Assembly (NCBI GenBank): GCA_947387485.1
Contig: CANDNT010000001.1
Coordinates: 930,001-994,000, forward strand
Origin: Aquimarina rhabdastrellae
GTDB lineage: Bacteria; Bacteroidota; Bacteroidia; Flavobacteriales; Flavobacteriaceae
Direction of reading: 5' to 3'
DNA length: 64,000 bases
Notes under the pieces: generated by a model
Seen by the model: the letters and a program-made list of their open reading frames with translations, nothing else
The model's database searches: none
What the model was told of the DNA's origin: nothing
Shown here: piece after piece, positions 43,555 through 53,075 of the stretch
Layout of the letters: each line of letters opens with the position of its first letter
Position numbering within the stretch: position 1 is the stretch's first letter
Position numbers and translations under genes: made by a program

Positions 43555-45648
43555 TCAATTTAACTTCTTTTTTAAATAGGCACTTTCTTCTTTATTCAAT
43601 GTTTTAGAAAGGGCTATAAATTCTTTTTTATAGGTTTGGTTTTGTATTAATCGATCTATCATTGCTCTACAGCTTTTTCTAAATCGCCAATTGTGATGTT
43701 GTGTGCCTATTGCTAAGCTTTTAAGCGACACCTCTGTAAAAGCTTCTAAATTCTCTAAATATTCAAAAGCATTACGCCTAGTATTAAATCCATATCGCTC
43801 TGTTGTGTACGATGTTAATTCTTGGAACCATTCTTTTTGTTTTTCTTCATCATATCCAGAGGTATTGAGTGCCAATACTAACCATAAGATACGAACATTT
43901 TTATCATTAAATCCTATAATGGTCTTAGTTTCTTCTAGATATTGCACTCTTTTTTGAGGAAAATTTGCCCATAAGTGATATAGTGCTGGTTCTATAGCCG
44001 CATAGGATTCACTTTTTAATATATTTTCATAATCACTTTGCAATGCCTTCGGAATTTTATTCATTGTTGCTGCTATACTTTGTAAGACAAAAGTATTTCC
44101 GCTTTCAAATGCTTTTTGATAAAGTGCCAACGCTTCTTTTGAGGTATCTCCTGCTAATTGATTAATCACTTCTTGTCCCAAATAATCATTGACTGGAAAA
44201 CGCAATGCATTTGCCAAGGTTTTCCATTTACCTATGAGTGGTTGCGTACGTTCTTGAGCCAGTGTTAGATATTGTTTAATAAATGCTGATTTTTCTAATA
44301 TTTTTAAAGCTTCTGCCGAAGGGAATGCTACTTGTTTAAGCCACTTCTCTTGATATATACTGAGATCTAGCTTACTATGCTTTGCTACTATTTTTATAAA
44401 ATCTGCTGTTGTCACATTTTGATAGCGATAAGTAGTAAGATATTCTTGTATGCTCTTTTTAAAGGTTGCGCTCCCTACTTTTTCTTCTAAAGCAACTAAT
44501 GCCCATGCTCCTCGTTGATAAAAGGTAAGCGAACTTGCTTTTGGGTCTAATAAAGAGGTGGCTTTTCCTTTTTGACTAAGTGCGGTTAACTGCTCTGCGC
44601 TTTCGTATAATTTGTAATAAAAATAATCCTCACCAAAAATTTCTCGTTCTGCTACTAATGCATAATAGGTAGCAAAGCCTTCTTGTAACCAATGGTGTGT
44701 TCCACTTGTTTCTGTTACTAAATCTCCAAACCATTGATGTGCCAACTCATGTGCATTGACATTGATATAATTACGGTCTTTAAAACCTATTTCGTCAACC
44801 ATAAATGCATCAGAAAAAATAGTTGTTCCTGTATTTTCCATTCCTGCATATAAAAAGTCTTTTACAGGAACTTGTTTATAGTTTTGCCACGGATAACGTA
44901 CGCCTATTTCTTGTTCCAAAAAATCAAACATGCTTGTACTATGTCTATAAGTAGGTGCTACTTTATCTTTATCTTCTGGATAATAATACCATGTTAAAGG
45001 TGTCCCGTTTTTTGATACAGCTGTTTCCTTAGCATATTTACCTATAGCTACAGCCACTAGATAACTACTCATAGGATGTTGCATATCGTATTGCCAGCTT
45101 ACCAACTCATTTTCCTTTTCTTCTGTAGTGATCAATTTACCATTTGCGATCACCTCATATCCTTTGGCATAGGTTATTGTAAGATCAAACGTTAACTTTT
45201 CATTCATATCATCAAAGCTTGGTAACCAATTTGAAGTATCCTTACCTTGTCCTTGAGTCCATATTTGATCATTTCCTTGCTCATCCTTTACAAAATACAT
45301 TGCTTTTTTAGGACTTGTACTATAGGTTATTGCAATGGTGTATTCTTCTCCTTTTTTAAATGTTTTTTTGATCCAAATCTTCTGTTTATCATAATCAAAA
45401 GTCTGTAGTTGATCATTTACTAAAACTTTTTCAATTTGCATTTGCTTGGCATCAATAAAAATAGCTTCTGTTGACGCTAATATGTTTACACTAAAACTTA
45501 TAGTCCCTGCTACTTGTTTTGCACTTGCATCTATATGAATATTGGCTTGGGCTGTTTTAAAATCTACTGTAGGTTGTTGTTTTTCTTTAGCTATAGCTAT
45601 CCATAGCGAATTCAACAATAGTAAAACGAAAAGGAACTTTGTTTTCAA
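43555..45648 (-). CDS. M1 family aminopeptidase (exported)
   Basis: A 697-residue zinc metallopeptidase of the M1 family. A signal peptide ends near residue 20. The GAMEN-type substrate motif is YAGMENTGT, and the zinc site HELAHQWFGD (HExxH, near residue 300) is followed by the third ligand glutamate in WLQEGFATYYAL. The N-terminal beta domain and the long helical C-terminal domain match leukotriene-A4-hydrolase/aminopeptidase-N type enzymes, so it trims N-terminal residues from peptides in the periplasm. It starts the unit that continues into the two patatin genes; the gap from the secreted-protein gene upstream is 60 bases. Confidence 0.92.
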   Translation of the reverse strand: MKTKFLFVLLLLNSLWIAIAKEKQQPTVDFKTAQANIHIDASAKQVAGTISFSVNILASTEAIFIDAKQMQIEKVLVNDQLQTFDYDKQKIWIKKTFKKGEEYTIAITYSTSPKKAMYFVKDEQGNDQIWTQGQGKDTSNWLPSFDDMNEKLTFDLTITYAKGYEVIANGKLITTEEKENELVSWQYDMQHPMSSYLVAVAIGKYAKETAVSKNGTPLTWYYYPEDKDKVAPTYRHSTSMFDFLEQEIGVRYPWQNYKQVPVKDFLYAGMENTGTTIFSDAFMVDEIGFKDRNYINVNAHELAHQWFGDLVTETSGTHHWLQEGFATYYALVAEREIFGEDYFYYKLYESAEQLTALSQKGKATSLLDPKASSLTFYQRGAWALVALEEKVGSATFKKSIQEYLTTYRYQNVTTADFIKIVAKHSKLDLSIYQEKWLKQVAFPSAEALKILEKSAFIKQYLTLAQERTQPLIGKWKTLANALRFPVNDYLGQEVINQLAGDTSKEALALYQKAFESGNTFVLQSIAATMNKIPKALQSDYENILKSESYAAIEPALYHLWANFPQKRVQYLEETKTIIGFNDKNVRILWLVLALNTSGYDEEKQKEWFQELTSYTTERYGFNTRRNAFEYLENLEAFTEVSLKSLAIGTQHHNWRFRKSCRAMIDRLIQNQTYKKEFIALSKTLNKEESAYLKKKLN

Positions 45649-45708
45649 GTGTATTTTATTTTATGTCTATGTTCTGTTTATATAAACGGAATTATTTAGC
45701 TTTTGTGA

Positions 45709-46608
45709 CTATATATTCCAAAAATCAATTTGATCTTCTTCTAATTCTTGTAATGCTGTATTATTTACTTCCATACGATACATAACCATCTCGGTAATAC
45801 GATTAGTAGCAAATTGAGAGTTATTACCATTAGAATATAGTATACCAAATCCATTTGTTGCAGTACATCTTCCATTGGTATAATTACCTGTACGTAATAC
45901 TGTCCCATTACGTCTAATTGTTTGTACTACATTTGCTCTAATAAAAGAAAATTGTTGCCATTGATTATCTGGGTTACCTATATTTCTCACACCATTATCA
46001 CAGCACACTCCAGAATCAAAATACACATTACTATTACTCCAGTTAAGATGGGCTGTCCATCTATTACTACTAGCACCTGGTCTTCTGGTACCAAAAGTAA
46101 ATTGACTTCTTCTAGTTGAATATGCAACCATTATTACTGATCCATTAACTCCTGCATTAGTCAACGTTTGTATACTGGTATTTACATCTAATCGATCATT
46201 TGATCCATCACCAAAAAAATAAGGTCTTGTTGCATCTGGAATAAAACGTGGTTGAAAATTACGGGTATTTTGTACGGCATTTCGTCCTAATCCACTTTGG
46301 TCATACCAAGTCACCACAAAAACATTTGAACCACCTCTCCAAGCATTTATAGCTGCTATATCTACTATATCATTATCTCCCCAACCAAAATCTCGTTCGG
46401 CATTATCACTAGATCTTCTTAAACGAATTAAAGGTCCATTATAATCTGATTCTAAAACTCGCATCGAAAAGGCAAAACTAATATTGGTAAGTTCTTCGTC
46501 CAGAATATGTGACGGTCTCCTCGTAGGAAAATTATTCCATTGAGCTATTTGCGCACTTGCCATTACCTCTAGTAGTAGGCACACTAGCAACGTAATTCTT
46601 ATTTTCAT
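45709..46608 (-). CDS. Secreted protein with GH54-like (arabinofuranosidase B catalytic-type) domain
   Basis: A 299-residue exported protein with a signal peptide to about residue 19. Residues 40-290 read like the concanavalin-fold catalytic domain of family 54 arabinofuranosidases: AFSMRVLESDYNGPLIRLRRSSDN, then the DIVDIAAINAW segment, then FVVTWYDQSGLGRNAVQ. I see no certain catalytic pair, so it may be only a lectin-like relative of this fold. It is separated from the upstream 170-residue secreted protein by 2 bases and from the M1 gene by 60 bases. There is no T9SS tail. Confidence 0.72.
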   Translation of the reverse strand: MKIRITLLVCLLLEVMASAQIAQWNNFPTRRPSHILDEELTNISFAFSMRVLESDYNGPLIRLRRSSDNAERDFGWGDNDIVDIAAINAWRGGSNVFVVTWYDQSGLGRNAVQNTRNFQPRFIPDATRPYFFGDGSNDRLDVNTSIQTLTNAGVNGSVIMVAYSTRRSQFTFGTRRPGASSNRWTAHLNWSNSNVYFDSGVCCDNGVRNIGNPDNQWQQFSFIRANVVQTIRRNGTVLRTGNYTNGRCTATNGFGILYSNGNNSQFATNRITEMVMYRMEVNNTALQELEEDQIDFWNI

Positions 46609-46610
46609 AA

Positions 46611-47123
46611 TTAGTTACGTTTTAAATCTCCTGTAAGATGAAATGTATTATTTCCTGTACACATCAATCCTACACCTGCATTTACACCTGCTGTTCTAAA
46701 TCTAGATAAACGGTTGCTTACTGTTACTCCTCCTGCTCCAGTGATCGTTACTTTACCAGATCCTACTTGGTAAATACTCACATTATATCCTACTTCTAAT
46801 CCCGCAGGAACTGTAAGTGTCATATCACTTGAACTATTAAATCGTAACACATTACCATTATCTGCAGCAGTTAAGGTATAATTTCCTGTTTTGGTTTCTA
46901 CCAAAGGAGCTAATACTAATGGTCTCCATCTGGTTCCATCATATTCATAAATACGTGCTGCATCACTATTAAATACCATTGCTCCGCTGGTTAAAGTAGC
47001 TGTACTAATTGCATTAATTTCTGCAGTTGTTCCTATCGGAATGTTCATTAAAGCATTAGCATCAAGTTGTGCCATTACAGGCATAGCACATATAAACATT
47101 AAAACATGTAAAACTTTCTTCAT
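46611..47123 (-). CDS. Secreted protein of unknown function, 170 residues
   Basis: A signal peptide (MKKVLHVLMFICAMPVMAQ) is followed by a polar, beta-rich domain with repeated NTLTAADNGN-like strands (here NYTLTAADNGNVLRF) typical of fibre or beta-helix proteins. No enzyme motif is seen. It overlaps in operon style with the GH54-like gene (2-base gap). A promoter-like TATATTTG box lies upstream at 47162-47169. It is possibly a small structural partner of that protein. Confidence 0.68.
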   Translation of the reverse strand: MKKVLHVLMFICAMPVMAQLDANALMNIPIGTTAEINAISTATLTSGAMVFNSDAARIYEYDGTRWRPLVLAPLVETKTGNYTLTAADNGNVLRFNSSSDMTLTVPAGLEVGYNVSIYQVGSGKVTITGAGGVTVSNRLSRFRTAGVNAGVGLMCTGNNTFHLTGDLKRN

Positions 47124-47161
47124 ATAATTTGGGGATTATATCATTTCTGAATTGTCTGTTA

Positions 47162-47169
47162 CAAATATA
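47162..47169 (-). promoter_or_regulatory. Promoter -7 box (TATATTTG on the minus strand) for the secreted-protein unit
   Basis: Exact TAnnTTTG match 39 bases before the ATG at 47123. No -33 box at usual spacing. Divergent from recG. Confidence 0.4.
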
Positions 47170-47293
47170 AGTTTCTTTATCAAATAATATTAATCTCTAA
47201 TAATCAACACTTAAAAACTCTTCTATTTTTTATCTTATTAGTATTTTATCAGTTTGTTTTGAAGTTTTCTTTCTCCATTTTATCTTCGCTATT

Positions 47294-49390
47294 ATGAAGC
47301 CTAATATTTTACAAACTCCCATAGATTATCTCAAAGGTGTAGGTTCCTCTCGTGCTGACTTATTACGAAAGGAATTAGGCATTCATACCTATCAAGATCT
47401 TATCAATTTATTTCCTAATCGGTATATTGATAAAACTCAATATTATAAGATCAATCAATTGCAACGCAATGGTTCTGAGGTTCAAATCTTAGGTAAAATT
47501 GTACATCTTAAAACTGTTGAACAAAAAAGAGGTAAGCGTTTAGTAGCTAAATTTATCGATGATACTGGCGAAATGGAGTTAGTATGGTTTCGTGGTCATA
47601 AATGGATTAAAGAAAGTATTAAGCTCAATACACCTTATGTTATTTTTGGTAAAACCAAATATTACAACGGTTTTAATATGCCTCATCCAGAAATGGAATT
47701 GTATGAGGATCATAAAAAAAAGCTTAGCACTGCTATGCAACCAGTTTATCCTTCTACTGAAAAACTAGCTAATAAAGGGATTACGAATAGGGTTATCAAT
47801 AAAATAATGCAACAGCTTTTTATTGAAACTCAAGCCCGTTTTTATGATACGCTTTCTGAAGATATTTTAAAAGAATTAAAACTTATCCCTAAAAACGAAG
47901 CTTTATTTAATATTCATTTCCCTAAAAGTCAAGAATTACTCTCCAAAGCACAGTTTAGGCTTAAGTTTGAAGAATTATTCTATATACAGTTACAGCTGAT
48001 TTCGAAAAAGATAGTTAGAAAACATAAGATCAAAGGTTTTCCTTTTCCTGATGTTGGTCATTATTTTACTACTTTTTATAAAAATCATCTGCCATTTGAT
48101 CTTACCAATGCTCAAAAACGGGTAATTAAAGAAATTCGTAACGATATTGGTGGTAGTGCGCAAATGAATCGCTTACTGCAAGGTGATGTAGGTTCTGGTA
48201 AAACTATTGTTGCTTTAATGACTATGCTATTGGCTATAGATAATGGATTTCAGGCCTGTCTTGTAGCTCCTACAGCTATTCTTGCTGCTCAACATTTTAC
48301 TGGAATCCAAGAATTAGTTACAGATCTTGGGCTTAATGTTAAACTCTTGATGGGTAGTACTACTGCCAAAGAGCGTAAACAATTACATCAAGAATTAGAA
48401 GAAGGTACTTTACATATTCTAGTTGGAACGCATGCTTTGTTTGAGGATAAAGTCAAATTCAAAAACTTAGGATTAGCTATTATTGATGAACAACATCGTT
48501 TTGGCGTTGAGCAACGTTCTAAACTATGGCATAAAAATACTTATCCTCCTCATATCTTGGTTATGACGGCTACACCTATTCCTCGTACACTCGCTATGAG
48601 TTTATATGGGGATTTAGATATTTCTGTTATAGACGAACTTCCGCCAGGTCGTAAACCTATTAAAACTGTTCATCGTTATGATAGTAATCGTCTTAAAGTT
48701 TTCAAGTTTATTAAAGACGAAATTTTAAAAGGTCGTCAAGCTTATATCGTTTACCCCTTGATCCAGGAATCTCAAACACTGGATTATAAAGATCTTATGG
48801 ATGGGTATGAAAGTATTTGTCGCGATTTCCCTAATTATGAGATTTCTATAGTTCATGGACAGATGAAAGCTGCTGATAAGGATTATGAGATGGATCGCTT
48901 TGTTAAAGGAGAAACTCAGATTATGGTTGCTACTACAGTTATCGAAGTGGGAGTAAATGTTCCTAATGCGAGTGTAATGATCATAGAAAGTGCAGAGCGT
49001 TTTGGTTTATCTCAATTACATCAGTTAAGAGGTCGTGTAGGTCGTGGTGCAGAACAGAGTTACTGTATTTTAATGACAAGTCATAAGTTATCTCACGATA
49101 GCATTACTAGATTAGAAACTATGACTCGGACTAACGACGGATTTGAAATTGCCGAAGTTGACTTAAAACTTAGAGGTCCTGGAGATCTTATGGGTACACA
49201 ACAAAGCGGTGTTTTAAATCTTAAGATTGCGGATATTGTAAAAGATAATGATATCTTAAAAATGGCACGACATTATGCTACTAAAGTTTTAAAAGAAGAT
49301 CCAGGTTTAAAAATGGATAAACACAAAGTTATCCTATATACTTACCGTCAAATGGCTAAGCATAAAAATATCTGGAATTATATAAGTTAA
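47294..49390 (+). CDS. recG: ATP-dependent DNA helicase RecG
   Basis: RecG regresses stalled replication forks and migrates branched DNA (D-loops, Holliday junctions). The 698-residue protein has the N-terminal wedge domain (oligonucleotide-binding fold, GKIVHLKTVEQKRGKR) and then the superfamily 2 helicase: Walker A GDVGSGKT (near 296), DEQHRFGVEQR as the DExH box, MTATPIPRTLA, and the TRG motif region HQLRGRVGRGAEQSYC. The length and order are typical. A TATCTTCG box at 47281 lies only 6 bases before the ATG, which would imply a very short or absent 5' leader. It is single-gene, with a terminator at 49402. Confidence 0.95.
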   Translation: MKPNILQTPIDYLKGVGSSRADLLRKELGIHTYQDLINLFPNRYIDKTQYYKINQLQRNGSEVQILGKIVHLKTVEQKRGKRLVAKFIDDTGEMELVWFRGHKWIKESIKLNTPYVIFGKTKYYNGFNMPHPEMELYEDHKKKLSTAMQPVYPSTEKLANKGITNRVINKIMQQLFIETQARFYDTLSEDILKELKLIPKNEALFNIHFPKSQELLSKAQFRLKFEELFYIQLQLISKKIVRKHKIKGFPFPDVGHYFTTFYKNHLPFDLTNAQKRVIKEIRNDIGGSAQMNRLLQGDVGSGKTIVALMTMLLAIDNGFQACLVAPTAILAAQHFTGIQELVTDLGLNVKLLMGSTTAKERKQLHQELEEGTLHILVGTHALFEDKVKFKNLGLAIIDEQHRFGVEQRSKLWHKNTYPPHILVMTATPIPRTLAMSLYGDLDISVIDELPPGRKPIKTVHRYDSNRLKVFKFIKDEILKGRQAYIVYPLIQESQTLDYKDLMDGYESICRDFPNYEISIVHGQMKAADKDYEMDRFVKGETQIMVATTVIEVGVNVPNASVMIIESAERFGLSQLHQLRGRVGRGAEQSYCILMTSHKLSHDSITRLETMTRTNDGFEIAEVDLKLRGPGDLMGTQQSGVLNLKIADIVKDNDILKMARHYATKVLKEDPGLKMDKHKVILYTYRQMAKHKNIWNYIS

Positions 49391-49401
49391 TTATAGGATA
49401 T

Positions 49402-49443
49402 AAAAAAAGACACTCATGTAAGCATCAAAGTGTCTTTTTTGTT
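49402..49443. terminator. Bidirectional terminator between recG and the TonB-domain gene
   Basis: AAAAAAAGACACT (49402-49414) pairs with AGTGTCTTTTTT (49429-49440). It lies between convergent genes. Confidence 0.85.
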
Positions 49444-49466
49444 AGTTTTGAATACCGTTCTTATTC

Positions 49467-49913
49467 TTATTTTCCGAAAGAAATAGATTGGAAATACTTT
49501 ACATTAATCGGTTCTTCATTGTGATATCCAGGTCTCCATCTTTCCATAGATTTAATGATTCTCACTGCTTCTTCATCTAATAATGGATGTACCTTTCTAG
49601 CAACCACAACATCTTTAACATAACCATCTGCACCTACATAAAACTGCACTATTACTTTACCTGTAATTTTTTTACTCTGTGCTGCTTTAGGGTATTTAAA
49701 TTTTTTAAGTACGTGTTTTTTTATACCTGCTTTTCCTTTAGGGTATGCTGGGTAAGCATCTGGTGTAAATGAGATCATATTATCATCATAAACATCTCCT
49801 GCTACTTCTTCATACTTTTTCTCTTCTGGAAAGTCTTTTATTAAGAAAAAATTCTGGGCATTAAGGCTTGTTGTAATTACTAATGCAAAAATTAATAGTA
49901 AAAATTTATTCAT
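49467..49913 (-). CDS. Exported protein with a TonB C-terminal-like domain
   Basis: The ATG at 49913 gives a 148-residue protein with a signal peptide (MNKFLLLIFALVITTSLNAQ), a better start than the upstream ATG at 49988, which would place a hydrophilic 25-residue extension before it. The C-terminal half is the TonB fold: KKHVLKKFKYPKAAQSKKITG, GKVIVQFYVGADGYVKDVVVARKVHP, LDEEAVRIIKSM and WRPGYHNEEPINVKYFQSISF. There is no N-terminal membrane anchor, so it cannot by itself connect to ExbBD; it is more probably a periplasmic relative of unknown role. Confidence 0.8.
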   Translation of the reverse strand: MNKFLLLIFALVITTSLNAQNFFLIKDFPEEKKYEEVAGDVYDDNMISFTPDAYPAYPKGKAGIKKHVLKKFKYPKAAQSKKITGKVIVQFYVGADGYVKDVVVARKVHPLLDEEAVRIIKSMERWRPGYHNEEPINVKYFQSISFGK

Positions 49914-50105
49914 TAGGCTAGTATTAATTGGGGATTTAACATAAAAAAAACAATGTTCAATGATACAAATTCTATCAATTATGAACAAACATAAAACATA
50001 TAAAAATGTACTTTTTCAGTTGTTTAACCATAAAATCCTACAAATGGTCGAATCCTACTACATATTAACAGTCAAACACTTACACTCTTTTTTATTTTTA
50101 ATCCT

Positions 50106-50139
50106 AAAAAAAGCGTTATCAAATGATAACGCTTTTTTT
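50106..50139. terminator. Terminator of the secreted endonuclease gene
   Basis: GCGTTATC (50113-50120) pairs with GATAACGC (50125-50132) around AAAT, with A and T runs on both sides; 13 bases past the nuclease stop. Confidence 0.85.
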
Positions 50140-50151
50140 ACATTTTGTTAA

Positions 50152-52335
50152 TTATTTCTTTACAAATCTTTTTGTGTAGATTTGATTTTCTTGCTGTATT
50201 ACAAGCATATACATTCCTGTATTAAGTGCAGACAAGTTTATCTCTTTTGACTTTACAATTCCTTTTTTAACGATCTGTCCTAATTGATTTACCACCTGGT
50301 ATGTTGTATTATCAAAAGCTTTTAAGCTAATGATTATATTATCTTCAACTGGATTAGGATATGCATTAAAAGTAACCGCATTATTAGATGTATCTAAGAC
50401 TTCGCTTTCGCTAGCGTTTTTATTTGTTGTTGCTATACAAAAGTTCTTTGTTCTTTCTGATGTAAAAGAGCTTCCTGATGTTATAGTTTGTCCTGTAGTT
50501 GTATTTCTTAATACATACGATCCGTTACCATAAGTACAGCAGATTCCATCTCCATAGCGATCTTTAATTACAAAAGTATAACATCCTGCTGCTAACGTTT
50601 TGCTAACTGTAACTGTACTTCCTTTTTGAGAAGAACTATAATTTCCTCCAGAAAACACTACTTGGTTATTAGCATTTTTAATTTCCCAACTTGTTTCTTC
50701 TGGATAATTATCAAAGGTTATACTAAAGCTTATGTCTTCATTAGTTGGTAATGGTGATGTTGTACCTCCATCGATAGTATGACTTCCTAAACCATTAAAT
50801 GTATTTGATGCAAATGAATCCCACTCTGAAGTAGTATAAGTTGTATTTGGCCCATTAACAGATGATTTACGTCTTAATGTAGTATTTTGTGCAAAACTTG
50901 AGCTTCCTCCATTAAAAGTACCTATAACATCCACTAGGACATTGTTTTTAAATAGTCCAACTGGATCATTACCATTAAATGTAAGTGCTCCTGTAGATGT
51001 CGTCAAATCTGCCTCTGCTTTTGCAGTACTACTTGCACTACTATTAGCGATTACATATACGTCACCATTGGCTAGAGTTCCGCTTAACGTTAATGTACTA
51101 TTCCAGCTTCCTGATCCATTAGATTGTTTCTTGATACTATAAGCAGATAAGTTAACACTACTACCTGTAAAGTTAGCTATCTCTAATACTTTGTTATTAG
51201 AAGATCCTTCAACATATTCTGAGAAAAATAAACTCGCTACTGATCCATTATCAGAATCATCATCATTAGTAGCAATTGTAGCTGCTTGACTTGCTGCAGA
51301 TGTATTTCCTGCTGCATCTTTTGCTTTAACTGCAAAAGTGTATGTAGTTCCTGCTGTTAAACCTGTAACTGTATATGACGTAGCAGTTGTAGTATGAATT
51401 AAACTACCGTTTCTTAAAATTTCGTATCCTGTTACTCCTACATTATCTGTTGAAGCATTCCAGTTCAATTGTGCTGTAGATGTTGTTGCTCCAGAAGCTA
51501 TAAGGTTTGCTGGTACAGATGGACTTTGAGTATCTGTAGGAATCGTAGTTCCTCCAAAACGATCTTCGGCTTGTGGTCCACCCCATATTGTTGTAGCAAA
51601 AGCAGGATTATCGATAAATGGGTTTCTATTTCCTTGTACTTGAGCTATTGCATTGTTACGTTGATCTTCAAATGGAGAAACAGGATCTTCTGCATTCCAC
51701 TCTAAGAATAACTGAATCATATTAGCGTCTGATGCTACAGGAGTTCCTACACCTACATTAGTAGGTAAACAACGATTTCCGTATCTTAAATATACATACA
51801 TCATCATTCTAGCTACATCTCCTTTATATTCATCACCAGGATACCAATGTCCTTGAGATGTTACTTTTGAATCACCACTTCCATCTGCAAATTTTCTACT
51901 ACTACGAGTAGAGTTCCATTGTGTATCTGCAGCTCTAATATGGTGAGCATCTGCTCCAGGTCCAGTTGTTCCTAAATTAGGATTTCCTAAAGATTTAGGA
52001 TAAACATGTTCTCTATTCCAATCTGTAGAACCACCTCCATTAGCATCAACGCTACGAGTTCTATCATTTTTTGTTATATTATCTGTATCATTATATCCAT
52101 AAATTAAGATTACCTTGGAAGCATCATTAGGATCTAAATCTGCTTCTTTTAAAGCATTCCATACTCCAGGAGTGTATGAAATAAGTGATACGTGAGTATT
52201 TGTGATTTTTGTTGTTAAAGCAGATTTTAAAGACTGCCCAGACTGATTTAAGTTAACATCATTATAGTACGTAGGGATCTGTGCATATCCTATTACTGAT
52301 ATTAACAATAAAATAAAGGGTAAAAGTTTTTTCAT
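50152..52335 (-). CDS. Secreted endonuclease I-family nuclease with Fn3, lamin-tail and T9SS domains
   Basis: A 727-residue modular exported nuclease. After the signal peptide (to about 18), residues 20-260 form an endonuclease I (NucM/EndA) domain: NREHVYPKSLG and ADAHHIRAADTQWNSTRSSRKF contain the conserved catalytic histidine and metal-binding residues. A fibronectin type III domain (about 268-352, starting PSVPANLIASG) and a lamin-tail domain (about 365-500, SLFFSEYVEGSSNNKVLEI) follow. The end is a T9SS sorting domain (YPNPVEDNIIISL, then YTKRFVKK at the terminus). It probably digests environmental DNA for phosphate or nucleotides. The promoter-like box at 52374 and the terminator at 50106 define a single-gene unit. 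Confidence 0.92.
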   Translation of the reverse strand: MKKLLPFILLLISVIGYAQIPTYYNDVNLNQSGQSLKSALTTKITNTHVSLISYTPGVWNALKEADLDPNDASKVILIYGYNDTDNITKNDRTRSVDANGGGSTDWNREHVYPKSLGNPNLGTTGPGADAHHIRAADTQWNSTRSSRKFADGSGDSKVTSQGHWYPGDEYKGDVARMMMYVYLRYGNRCLPTNVGVGTPVASDANMIQLFLEWNAEDPVSPFEDQRNNAIAQVQGNRNPFIDNPAFATTIWGGPQAEDRFGGTTIPTDTQSPSVPANLIASGATTSTAQLNWNASTDNVGVTGYEILRNGSLIHTTTATSYTVTGLTAGTTYTFAVKAKDAAGNTSAASQAATIATNDDDSDNGSVASLFFSEYVEGSSNNKVLEIANFTGSSVNLSAYSIKKQSNGSGSWNSTLTLSGTLANGDVYVIANSSASSTAKAEADLTTSTGALTFNGNDPVGLFKNNVLVDVIGTFNGGSSSFAQNTTLRRKSSVNGPNTTYTTSEWDSFASNTFNGLGSHTIDGGTTSPLPTNEDISFSITFDNYPEETSWEIKNANNQVVFSGGNYSSSQKGSTVTVSKTLAAGCYTFVIKDRYGDGICCTYGNGSYVLRNTTTGQTITSGSSFTSERTKNFCIATTNKNASESEVLDTSNNAVTFNAYPNPVEDNIIISLKAFDNTTYQVVNQLGQIVKKGIVKSKEINLSALNTGMYMLVIQQENQIYTKRFVKK

Positions 52336-52373
52336 GTGTTTGTTAAGTTTGTGTTTTTCTAAAAAAATACGCG

Positions 52374-52381
52374 CAAAAGTA
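52374..52381 (-). promoter_or_regulatory. Promoter -7 box (TACTTTTG on the minus strand) for the endonuclease gene
   Basis: Exact TAnnTTTG match on the minus strand, 39 bases before the ATG at 52335; no -33 box at usual spacing. Confidence 0.4.
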
Positions 52382-52801
52382 TATTTTGCTTTTATCTTTC
52401 TACTGTTTCTAATATTATCAAATTGTTACCAATCTGAACACAAGTATACAATATTATTTTATTCTCCAACTAATTAACAAACAAAACATTACCTGCTCAT
52501 TATTTTAAAATTAAATAAAAATTATCTTCTTAAAAATAGCCTAAGACCGTATAAATACTACTGTTCAGCCACTTTTTTGAAATGTTAAAAATTACTTAAA
52601 CAAACTGTTAATAACTTTATTTTTAAGTAAATTGAAAGTTCGTCTACTTCTATCCAAAAAGAAATATTCTAATATTTTTTTATTCATAAACTCCCGATTT
52701 ATCCATTTTTTATATTGTAAACAGCAAAGAAGATGTCAATTTTATAATTAAACCATAATTATTATGAGGCTTTAACTCATTGATTTTAAACAACATTACC
52801 G

Positions 52802-52809
52802 TAATTTTA
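52802..52809 (+). promoter_or_regulatory. Promoter-like -7 box (TAATTTTA) before peptide A1
   Basis: A TAnnTTTA variant of the Bacteroidota -7 box, 29 bases before the A1 ATG. The same type of box occurs before A2 (53165-53172), A3 (53524-53531) and A5 (54125-54132), always 22-29 bases before ATG. Confidence 0.35.
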
Positions 52810-52838
52810 TATCTCTAATCTTAAATAAATTATATATC

Positions 52839-53027
52839 ATGAAAAAAATCTTAAACTTAAAGGGGATTAAAACATTAAACAGAGATGAACAACAACAAAT
52901 TAAAGGAGCTTGGGGACGAGTTTCTTGTTGCCCTACAGGTAGAGGATGCCTTATAGCATTTGGTAATGAAACTTTTTGTGAGCCAGGATATTGTGATAGC
53001 AGAAGAGGAACTTGTATCTTTTATTAA
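52839..53027 (+). CDS. Cys-rich double-glycine-leader peptide A1
   Basis: A 62-residue precursor. The first 24 residues (MKKILNLKGIKTLNRDEQQQ then IKGA) are a leader of the double-glycine/ComC type, with the predicted cut after G23-A24. The predicted mature part is about 38 residues with six cysteines in the order CC-x5-C-x9-C-x4-C-x6-C, rich in Gly and Arg, which fits a disulfide-stabilised mini-protein. Its leader is almost identical to A2 at the DNA level. It is followed by its own terminator (53076) and preceded by its own promoter-like box. An exported bacteriocin- or toxin-like role is inferred. No activity can be shown from the sequence. Confidence 0.75.
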   Translation: MKKILNLKGIKTLNRDEQQQIKGAWGRVSCCPTGRGCLIAFGNETFCEPGYCDSRRGTCIFY

Positions 53028-53075
53028 TATCTAGTTATTCAATAATAAGAAGATCATAAACTTTTACATAGTTAT

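Larger units (their letters stand above)
52336..52838. other. 503-base intergenic region before peptide cluster A
   Basis: Divergent region between the nuclease and peptide A1. It has a promoter-like CAAAAGTA at 52374-52381 (TACTTTTG on the minus strand) for the nuclease, and a TAATTTTA box at 52802-52809 for A1. A short element at 52475-52507 (AACAAACAAAACATT ... GCTCATTATTTTA) is shared with 10581-10604. No ORF. Confidence 0.55.

Noticed and set aside
49914-49988. ATG at 49988 as start of the TonB-domain protein
   Set aside because: It would put 25 residues in front of a clear signal peptide; the ATG at 49913 begins that signal peptide directly.
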